From Madurella fahalii (taxonomy: Eukaryota > Ascomycota > Sordariomycetes > Sordariales), in assembly GCA_029876055.1 (NCBI GenBank), contig CM056877.1, positions 2,418,001 to 2,482,000 on the forward strand: a DNA stretch of 64,000 nucleotides. Direction: 5' to 3'. A program made the translations under genes and the position numbers. Position 1 is the first letter of the stretch; each line of letters starts with the position of its first letter. The notes under the pieces are model-generated. The model did not search any database. It was not told the DNA's origin and saw only the letters and a program-made list of their open reading frames with translations. This document shows, piece after piece, positions 55,161-64,000 of this stretch.

Positions 55161-58100
55161 GAGAGGTACTTTCTTTTATTCTTATGATTCTTCAATTGGA
55201 GCCTACACTTGCATATATATATATACACGGGGCACATCTTGCTGGGGTGAGAGATTGGACATAGACACCTGGGATTGAAGTGGTCACAGGTGAGCAAGCG
55301 GGCTGGACGTCATTTGGGTTATTTCGCGGGGTTCTGAGATAATAGCATAAAAAGAAGCCAGGACATTAGAACTAACACTCACTCTTTCATACGCCTTATT
55401 CTCGGAACTGTGTTCCTTCGTGGTCGAAGCATAGAACAAGGAGATGGGCTACGTGCATGGAACCGGACGATGTATTTCCCACCAAGAGGGAGGGAGACTG
55501 ATAGAAACCTGCCGGAAATGTGAAATCAAGATGCAAATCGTAAGTCCCTTGTGGGTGATATGGCCGCAACTTCGCCAAAAGGCATTCCCCTGTGTTAAGG
55601 GCAGTAACTATAAGTCCCCGTGTTTAGACCGGGCTTCTGATGCCGTTGTGAACACCAGTTCCGCTTCGGGGATGCCGTCTTCTCATTGGTTTTGTTTCGT
55701 AATCTTCTCGCGCTTGTTATCCTCCGCTTTCTACCCAGCTCCGCCCCTTAAATCGGCGGGCTAGCAAATTTGGGAAGACGCACTCAGCTACCGAACAACT
55801 GGAGCCGTCAAGACCTTTAATGATAAAACATGGTTGGCCAACCACGACCATCTGGCTCCTGGAATTGGTGATGTTGGCCTATAACCCTAAGGGGTATATA
55901 GTGTTTGCATTAACAAACTCTTGGCTTCGCTGGGCAATCCGGGGATAGGCACGGCCTGAGTGTGGCCGCATGAATTTCCCGAGAGATGCGGCACAGGATC
56001 GCCGCATGTGTGACCCCTGAGAGCGGTGAACCCGGCGTGTTTGACTGTCGGAAACTAAGTTTTTAAGATGTTCCAAACAGACAGGGCCGTGTTTTACGGA
56101 CAAGGAAGGCATGGCTAGGCAAGTCGAAGATATCACGGATTGTTGACAAGGACGGTCCCGCGAGCTAAGGGGGGCTAAATTGCGTGCCATGGACATGGTT
56201 GCACGCCAGTGGTCGAACAACAGGTACCTCTGCACTTTGACGTCCAGGATTGCGGCTCATTGCAAAGAGAGGAAGCCATGTCTAGCCGTCGGTAGAATCT
56301 CAAATAGCAATGCGGCAGACGGCTGTCCACGACGACTCTGTCAACCAGATGCTGATTGGTTGGGCAGCATCTGCCAGAGGGTCTGAGCGGGCATCTTCTT
56401 GTTGCGTACCACGGATGGAGAGCAGAGACAGCCCACAGGACTGGGCTCGGCAATCGGTGCGCCCCAGGAACCATTCAACACGGCAGCGGTGCAGTTATGG
56501 CTCGCGCCCGCTCCAGGCCGTGTGCGGTTCTCGTGGCTGCAGCCCAGAAATATCCAAATGCCAATTATGGTGTGGGCGGCGGCTGGAGGCGGTCCTCGAC
56601 GCATGGCGTCCGCTCGTCCAGTCGGGTCCGCTCAAATCTTCGGCCCAGCAGCAGCAAGGCGCTTAACTATATTATTCTTGCGGTCTCCGTCCATTGCAGA
56701 TGTCCAAGGGCGTCCCGCACTTGCAGAGTCCCCACGGGAGTCTGCCGTTCCGTCCTGTCGAGGGAGGAGTCGTGTGCCCAAGACCAGATGGGAGCCGGGT
56801 TTGACGGGCTGGTGCAGGTCGGGACTCTCTCAGTCTCGATGGCAGCCAAGTCGGGCATTTGTGTGTCAGCGACTTGCCGGGCAACCAATTGGGCAGGGCC
56901 AGCCTTGAAACAACACCTGGGTGCGGGACCCGCTTTTTGCAGTCGCGCAAGCTGGGGGCGCTCTCAAGATGGTAATTACCGTCAGGATGTCTTACCAACG
57001 GGAGCTTGGGCTCTCTGGAGAAGCTCCGCCTGGCTCAGTCGGATGGAAGCGAGAGGTGAGTCAATTTACGTGTAAATGTGTAAGTGCTCAAAGACCACAA
57101 CAGCCAAGCTTGGAGTTGAGTGCATATCAGACATGATTTGCGTTTTTGAGCATTCGACGGCAAAACTGCAGCTGCTCTTATCTCGGGATTTTCCAATATG
57201 CTCGGGGCTCAGCCACTGTCAGTGCGCACAGCTTGATCGCGTCTGCTGGGAAGCGCGCCGGGCCGTTGTTGGCTCTTCTGCTCATGCCTTACAAGCGAGC
57301 TCCAAAGCCCGCTAGCTCGTGCTGCGTAGCGCTGTCAAGTTTACACTACTTGGGCTGGAGGACCGATGCCTGGATGACGTTGGCGCTCATCGGGGTTGGG
57401 ATGGTGACATGTCAACTCCACCGCGTTCGCAACCCTGGCCCGCTCTTCGGAAGGAGCCTCCTTTTGCGCCACGTATGTACGTGTACTATGGTGTTGTATT
57501 GTGGTACATCCATACGCCCCTCCCGACTGTGTGTAATGGGTGAACTAACACTTTGTCAGTCCTGAGTGTAAATTGTCAAGCGCAAGGGACGGCATTGCAT
57601 GCAGGGTATCTTATGCCCACCAGAACTATATCACTATGCCCCCGTGGGTCTTTTCGAACTTCACATTCCTTCTCCTCATTTAGCCCAGTCCGTGCCCTGC
57701 ATCCGCAAGCGCCGCGAGCTATCGTCCAACGGCTTGAGAGGTGTTTCCGTCATCGAGGCCTGGAAATCGTGAGGGAACGGGTGACAGGGATGCGAGTGAA
57801 GCTCTAAGCCACATGGGGAAGCGGGCTTCTAGATGTACCTTAACCTCAAGCGAAATTGGACCGTGGGTCTTGCACCAATCTCCCGTTTGGTTTGTTGCTG
57901 TCGCCCCAAATCCGCTCACCTCTTCATCTCTTCGATTCTCTTCACTCGCTTCTTCATTCTTCTAGTCGTTGAGAGGGGCGTGACACTGGACCCCACGGTC
58001 CGCACACCACCGGGATCGACTTTTTATTTCCTTCCTCTCGTTTCGTGCCGCTCTTTTCAACCCACCATTTCACCTCCACCACCGGGCCCGTGGTTATTCC

Positions 58101-58652
58101 CCACCTGGGACCTCTTGACCCGCCAGCTGCAGCCGCTCTTCGCGTCTGGTTCGAGTTTCTCAAAAGCAGCTGCTGCTGCCCACCCGACGCCCTCCCGCCC
58201 ATTGTCTCAGTGTCTTCACTCCACTGCGACTGCGGGCTGCAACGTCCTGTAACCGACAGGAGCGACCTTCCACACCCCGTTGCCGCTGGTCCGCATATAC
58301 GTGCGACCCTACCTTCCCCAGCCGCACCCACCACCCCAGATTTTCGGTGTGCTGTCACTCTTTCTGCGGCCTATAACCCAAACGCCCACCCACGGCGTCA
58401 GCTGTCCATTGAGCCCGCGCCGCAGGAGAATTCTGGTTGGCGACCTTAGCACATCTTGTGTCATCGGCATTGGCCCAGAAACCCAAGGGTATACCCAGCG
58501 ATTGCCCACCGGCCTGCCAGCTTCGCCGAGGACAATCATGAAGACGGGAGCGCAGTGAGACAATCAGCCAGCACACTGCTCCAGGACTGCCCGCGACGAA
58601 GAGGCGCCCAATCGACGCGGTAACTGGGGAGAAACTGGCAGGGGACGCGGAA
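55161..58652. other. Largest gene-free stretch (3.5 kb)
   Basis: Upstream region of the SH3 membrane protein. Overlapping open frames in all phases at 56.2-57.1 kb reflect high GC rather than coding. The last ~700 bp are CT-rich, like a long 5' leader. I see no recognisable gene, repeat or RNA. Confidence 0.5.
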
Positions 58653-60611
58653 ATGGCAATTGGCCAAAGGCCATCAGGAAGAAGGCGAGCGAGCCATCCG
58701 CTAAGCATCAGGCGCATACTGCTCCCCTTCTTGTCGGCCACTCCGTCCGCAATGGCCGCTTGCATATCGCTTCAAGGGTCCAGGGCATGCCCTGCCTTCC
58801 AGTCATCCTCGGTGTCAACGACAGACGACTTCTTGGTGGGGATCTTGTACGTCGATTCGTGACCCGTTGTTTTGCCAGCTGCGGCCAAACATTGCACCGG
58901 TTGTTATGTGATGAACTAACGTTGTTTGGTCACAGTCCTTTCCTAAGTTTTGCTTCAAACACCGAGGCGTTTGACGAACTCTTGCTATCTTACGTAGAAA
59001 CTGACTACGTGCGAGAAAAGTGAGTTTTGCGTGAACCTTTCGATGAGATTGCGGGCGGTCTGACCCTCTGGTAGATACGCCGTCTTGCTTGGCTGCGGGA
59101 ATGTCGACTTAACCAATACCAGCGATCTCTACGCGCGCTTCACGACGACCGTAATATGTAATGCTATTATCCAGAATTCTATTCAAAGCTGCGGCCTCAC
59201 GCCGCAGAACTCCCGCCCGGTTTGCGCCGAGACATGCGTGCGTCATAGCAATCTGTTACTGCTGGTTTGCCGCTGACCATATATCCAGGCGCAATTTGCG
59301 CAAGCCGAAGCGTACCTTGTGGCTGATGCCGCTCTCTGTCCCAACCCTGGAAGTAATGCGCAGTCACAGATCAGGGCTGATTTTACCAACTGCGCCCTGC
59401 CTGACAATTCGTTGTCCAGCCGAAACTGCATTCCCGGCATCGCAAATGAACCAGAGAATTGTGGATATGGTAACAGCACCATAGGACTGTGTTCTTACTG
59501 CGCCAAAGGCGGCATCAACTCCACCGACACTTGCTGCTATCAGTCTGACGCCGAGACTCGCTGCGCCGGTGTTGTCCTCCCAACAATCACGCCAATCACC
59601 CTACCGACAGTGACTGCCACCCCGCCTCCGTCAGACGACAATGCTGGAGCGGAACCGGGTCTTTCTGGGGGCCAGATCGCAGGCATAGTCATTGGCTCTG
59701 TTCTAGGCGCCGCGGTCCTTGCGGCCATCATTTTCGGGTGCATTGTTTACTCCAGGAGGAGGCGCGGTAGCCAGAAGGGAAGCATATTCAACCAACCGTC
59801 ACCCGCTCGGCGAGGCCCGACGTCGGCACAGATGGGGCAGAGTGGTACCCCACCTGGCTTTGAGGCTCTCCCGGGTGGAAGAATTGCCCGGATGTCGGCT
59901 TTGGAAGGCCATTCCGGCGACGCACCGTCTTACCACGCACGCCGGGATATCGGTGGCTCTTCTCGGGGGACCGCGGCGGGCTATGGAGGAAGCAGGAGGA
60001 GAGGAGATGATCATTCATCCTCTGATGGATTCGGCGACAGCCCAGAGTCTGATCGGGGGGCCGCCGGTGTGCTCCGCCCGCCCCCGACGGCTATGAGGAG
60101 GAATGGATCGCTCTCTAGCGGTTCTGTGTTGGTTGGTGAAGATGCTCAGTCTCCCACGAGTGCCGGCATGTCATCTCCGCCGGGAATGGCGAGCCAGCAG
60201 TCGGAACAGCTACCATTTTTCAAGGACTACTATTCTCAGGATGATATCCATCCTGGCGATCGGGTCGCGGTGCTGTGGGCATACCAGCCGCGTGCTGCTG
60301 ACGAGTTCTCGCTCGATCGGGGCGATATGCTCAAAGTTGTGGGTATCTGGGATGATGGTTGGGCGACAGGCATCATGGTGGATGAGCGCGCCGAGCAGTG
60401 GGAGGCCCGCCGGCAAGCGCAGCGGGACAGCGGCGTCTCGAATACATCGGGCAGAGCGCATGATCACTCACCGCCTGTTAGCGGTGAGATCAAGGCATTC
60501 CCGCTTGTGTGCGTGTGCCTCCCAGAGCACTGGAGGAGGACGATCGAGGGGGACGGTTCTACTGAAACCGGATCAAGCGCGCATCCGTACACTACCACGA
60601 CGGGATCCTGA
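58653..60611 (+). CDS. Secretory single-pass membrane protein with SH3 domain (Fus1-like layout)
   Basis: Exons 58653-58846, 58936-59019, 59075-59237 and 59289-60611 give 587 residues. Signal peptide: basic start then ILLPFLSATPSAMA, likely cleaved before ACISLQG. The extracellular part is Cys-rich (ACPAFQ, LLGCGNVDLTNTSDLYARFT, CNAIIQNSIQSCGL, CYQSDAETRC) with N-glycosylation sites, about 15 Cys. A Pro/Thr stalk and a membrane helix (IAGIVIGSVLGAAVLAAIIF then GCIVYSRRRR) follow. The cytosolic tail is Ser/Gly-rich and leads to an SH3 domain (RVAVLWAYQPRAADEFSLDR, LKVVGIWDDGWATGIM). The domain is interrupted by a ~36-residue insert before KAFPLVCVCLP. It resembles fungal cell-surface SH3 proteins of the Fus1 type; a role in polarity or wall signalling is inferred. 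All four exon phases fit. Confidence 0.85.
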
Positions 60612-61868
60612 GAGCGGCTTATGATTACGACTCCATACTGCATCTATTCCCAGTAATGTCTCGATGAAGCCTCTCTGTTTTGGTTCGGCATTGTCTATGG
60701 CGTTCGGTATCTCGATATCCTTCTCTGCAGCAGATCCTCCAGCAGGTTCTCTCCCAGGCCCTCTGCAACTGCACTCGTACATATCGCTTGGCTCCATCGG
60801 CACATACACGGCTGCCATGTGGCACGGCTGGGCTGCTCGACGCTGCGAGGGCCTGCGCCCACACAGGCCTGTGTGGGCGCATTCGGATTAGCATTACAGA
60901 CAGCCCGGGCCTTTCTCCTTTTGATCTTCAGCTTAAGGAGCTGCTTCCTTCCCAGATGGGGCGACTGTCGGACTCATAGAGGCTCCGTACGGTCGGATCC
61001 GATTCTTGGCCAGGGCAGCACTTCCGTCCTTCTTTTCGTTTCGTCGATGTGTTCTATATACCCGGTTTGCCTACGATGGTGTTTTGGGGGTGGGGTCAGT
61101 GCTAGGGGGGTTGGCCATGTAATGGTGCTAGCATCCACCTGCGGCGTTGGGGAAGCAGGACTCTTGTCCGAGCCGGGATTGTGGATGCGATGAACTAAAG
61201 CTACCATCTTATCCGCGAAGGTCAAGCGAGGCTTGCGACGGTTGTTGTCACCACATAACATCAGATATTCTGTGGGCAATTTTCGTCTACAGGTAGACAT
61301 CAAGTTTACTTTAGTTAGATTCAAAAAGACATTGGCACGAACCGCTTGTTTCTGTGGAAGTGGGCGTGGGAGTGTGACGAGTATCTGGTGTATATCTTGT
61401 AACAGTACGCGTGACGACTGTTATGGGACAAGTACAAAGCAAGTTATTGCTAGCAGCGTTCTCCGTCGGGCCTGGAGTCAAGTCTCCATTCTTGGCGGAG
61501 AGGGTGGGTCGGTGACCTAATTGGTAGGGCTTATCTTATCAACAAGTCGGCCGTTGTATTGTACTTGGCGGTAACTGACCGCAGGCTCCCCTCTTCACAT
61601 GTTTTGAGCTTCTACTCTTCCATCTCCGTTTTCCATCCTGGCGAACAGCTTACTCCCACGGTTCACATACCGCACAGCCCCGTCGCTGAACCGCTCTCGC
61701 TATTACTACGGAGCATACCCGGACAGTTACACCGACCGCTGGCTGCCCTGCATTGTCCTTGCCAATCCCTTCATCAAACTCAGCTCCGGCAAGATGCGCG
61801 GCGCCGTCCCGGCATCCCGTTCTAGGTAGCTGACGAGTTGAACCACGCAGCGATTCAAAGCTGTTGCG
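60612..61868. other. Intergenic, SH3 gene to VPS15, with perfect palindrome
   Basis: 3' UTR of the SH3 gene and VPS15 promoter. It holds the 28-bp perfect palindrome at 60854-60881. No gene supported. Confidence 0.5.
60854..60881. repeat. Perfect 28-bp palindrome
   Basis: Two 14-bp arms without spacer; the left arm is TGCGCCCACACAGG and the right arm is its exact reverse complement, centred on AGGCCT. It lies about 243 bp after the SH3 gene stop and 988 bp before VPS15. It could be a protein-binding site, an RNA hairpin near a 3' end, or a recent inverted duplication. Confidence 0.95.
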
Positions 61869-64000
61869 ATGGGTCAGGGATTCTCTCTTGCGGCCCCGCC
61901 TGCTGGGGCCGCCGGCATCGACGTTCCTGAGCTCGCAGACTTGGTCTACGAGAAGTCTATGGGCACTGCGCGTTTCATGAAGAGTATACGGGCTAGGAAC
62001 CACGATGGCGTCGTAATAGCCAAGGTCTTCGTCAAACCGTATCCCATGTCGCTAGATCAATACAAGCAAGAAATCATCCGTGAGCAGACCGACGCCGACT
62101 GGCTTGTCTCCGCAAAAGCGCTAATGCTGTTCCGCAGGCGAGCGACGAGCTCTGGCCGATGTGCCAAATGCCCTTCCCTACCAACGCGCCGTCGAAACCG
62201 AGACGAACGGGTACCTCGTCCGACAATACTTTTACAACTCGCTTTACGACCGCCTCAGCACCAGGCCCTTCTTGGAGGACGTGGAGAAGAAGTGGCTGGC
62301 ATTCCAGCTGCTCTGCGCCTTACGCGACTGTCACGCTAAGGACGTATACCATGGCGATATCAAGACCGAAAACACGCTCGTGACTTCGTGGAACTGGCTC
62401 TACCTCTCCGACTTCTCGTCGTCGTTCAAGCGCGTCATGTTGCCCGAGGACAACCCGGCCGATTTCTCGTACTTTTTCGACACATCTGGCAGAAGGACAT
62501 GTTATCTGGCCCCCGAGAGATTCATGCCTCCCGGCGAGGAAGCTGATCCGAATGCGAAATTGACGTGGGCGATGGACGTCTTCAGCGCCGGCTGCGTCAT
62601 TGCTGAGTTGTTTCTCGAGGCCCCAATCTTCAACCTAAGCCAACTCTACAAATACCGCAAGGGCGAATATGATCCCGCCATCTCGCATCTGAGCCGCATT
62701 CCGGACAAAGACCTGCGAGAAATGATCGCTCACATGATTCAGCTAGATCCACAGAAGAGATACTCTGCCGAGCAATATCTCGAGTTTTGGAAGGGCAAGG
62801 TGTTCCCGGGATACTTCTACAGCTTTCTCCATCAGTACATGGAACTGATCACCGACCTCTCGTCTGGCCAGTACTCACCACCGGGGTCGACAAGGATTAT
62901 CACCGAGGCAGATCAGCGGATCGACCGTGTGTGGCTGGAATTTGACAAGATATCCTATTTCCTCGGCTACCAAGATGACGAGAGAGGCACCGAGAAGCAA
63001 CAGCTCTCCCCGAGACTTGGGCTAGGACACTTCCCAGTGCGCTTGAACATACAGAATAACGAACATTACGTATCTGGCGACAAGCAACCCTCTGCAGACG
63101 ACGGAACACTAATTTTCCTTACCCTGGTTGTTTCGTCGCTTCGCAACACCGCACACGCTACGGCGAAGATCAAGGCTTGCGATATTCTCCTCGCGTTTGC
63201 GGAGCGACTGACAGACGAAGCTAAGCTTGACCGGGTCCTTCCATACCTAATGACGTTGCTCAATGACCATTGCCCCATGGTTGTCGTTTCTGCAGTCCGG
63301 GCCATAACGCAGCTCCTGGATCTCGTCAAGGTCATCACTCCGGTCAACTCGCAGGTTGTCCTCGATTACATCATGCCCAGGATGGAGCTTACATTGGTCG
63401 GCACGCGTGAGGTACCAAGTCCGATAGTCCGGGCGACTTATGCGTCCTGTGTCGGAATGCTTGCGTCGACTGCGGGCCGCTTCCTGGCAATGGCTGCGAC
63501 GCTCCGGGCGGATGGATCAGCGGCTCTTGCGGACCCCGAAGTTGAGCCTGGCAACGAAGCGGACGCGGCTTTCGACGACGTATTTGACAATGCTCGCCGG
63601 GAGCTAACAGAGCTATTTGAAGCTCACACCAAGCTGCTTATCGAAGACCCGGACCCCTTCGTTCGACGAGCTTTCCTGGCCTCGGTGCCTGACCTGTGCA
63701 TCTTCTTCGGGGCTACCCAGGCGAACGATATCATCCTCACGCATCTCAACACGTACCTGAACGATCGCGACTGGATGCTAAAATGCGCCTTCTTTGATAC
63801 CATCGTTGGTATATCGGCGTTTCTGGGCAGTGTTACCCTCGAGAAATTCATCCTGCCTCTCATGGTCCAGGCAGTCACGGATCCTGAGGAGCACGTGGTA
63901 CAGGGAGCACTGCACTCCCTGGCAGAGCTAGCGAACCTGGGGCTTTTAACAAGTCAGACGTACCTGGAGCTTGTTGGCGTCATTGTCCGGTTCACGATGC
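61869..64000 (+). CDS. VPS15: VPS15 regulatory kinase of PI3-kinase, 3' partial
   Basis: Pseudokinase-scaffold of the Vps34 PI3-kinase complexes in endosomal sorting and autophagy. Exons 61869-62079 and 62138 to beyond the window; about 691 residues seen of a usual ~1400-1500. MGQGFSLA is an N-myristoylation signal. The kinase domain has VIAKVFVKPY (Lys), CHAKDVYHGDIKTEN (HGD for HRD), YLSDFSSSFKRVMLPEDNPA (DFS for DFG) and GRRTCYLAPERF, all normal for this family. HEAT repeats follow from ~380 (DGTLIFLTLVVSSLRNTAHA, LDRVLPYLMTLLNDHCPMVV, LDYIMPRMELTLVG, DPFVRRAFLASVPDLCIFFG). The WD40 part lies outside the window. The 58-nt intron splits IIRE-RRALADVPNALPY and restores frame. Confidence 0.96.

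Noticed and set aside
56356..57075. 239-codon frame in the 3.5-kb gap
   Set aside because: Begins with TTG, overlaps other long frames on both strands, and has random-like Arg/Ser/Gly composition.
1..64000. tRNA, rRNA, CRISPR, transposon or virus-derived genes
   Set aside because: Looked for B-box-like GGTTCRANYCC, long terminal or tandem direct repeats, transposase or reverse transcriptase motifs; none convincing by eye.

Overview
The window comes from a filamentous ascomycete nuclear genome, most likely Sordariomycetes and probably Sordariales. Genes are split by short introns (about 50-90 nt, GT..AG, branch sites like CTAAC or CTGAC). Coding DNA is GC-rich, 5' leaders are pyrimidine-rich, and several genes match Neurospora families in architecture and length. 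I see no transposon, tRNA, rRNA or CRISPR array.

Layout. 0-8 kb: end of a two-RRM protein, ArfGAP (Gcs1 type), electron-transfer flavoprotein beta, and the arginine-specific carbamoyl-phosphate synthase small subunit (arg-2) with an intact 24-codon arginine attenuator uORF. 8-19 kb: a SAP/RRM protein on the minus strand with a one-base frameshift, an unrecognised protein, the GATA iron regulator SRE, and the six-exon Golgi protein TVP15. 19-31 kb: BCP1, chorismate mutase (-), MDV1, an unrecognised basic protein, BUB3 (-), GPN2 and POP5 (-). 31-36 kb is accessory-like: an F-box protein (-), two small candidate genes (one membrane, one secreted), and a dense run of inverted repeats. 36-51 kb: gephyrin-type Moco synthesis protein, VMA16 (-), TOA2, an EamA-type transporter, TYW1, TOM20 (-) and EXO84 (apparent one-base frameshift near its start). 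50-64 kb: PP2A catalytic subunit, a DUF3112-like membrane protein, an SH3 membrane protein, and the start of VPS15, which runs off the right edge.

Most genes are unrelated housekeeping functions, arranged as divergent pairs (BUB3/GPN2, VMA16/TOA2, TOM20/EXO84, ARO7/MDV1) or tight convergent pairs (BCP1/ARO7, GPN2/POP5 with 14 bp between stop codons). There is no biosynthetic cluster. Two local control systems can be read from the DNA: the arg-2 attenuator peptide, and a candidate iron-GATA site in the SRE gene's own upstream region.

The least explained signals are the hairpin array at 34193-34346, a perfect 28-bp palindrome at 60854-60881, a nested hairpin upstream of the gephyrin gene, and two homopolymer-associated frameshifts in conserved genes. 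All exon boundaries were read by eye from splice signals and reading frame, and have not been checked against transcripts or databases.
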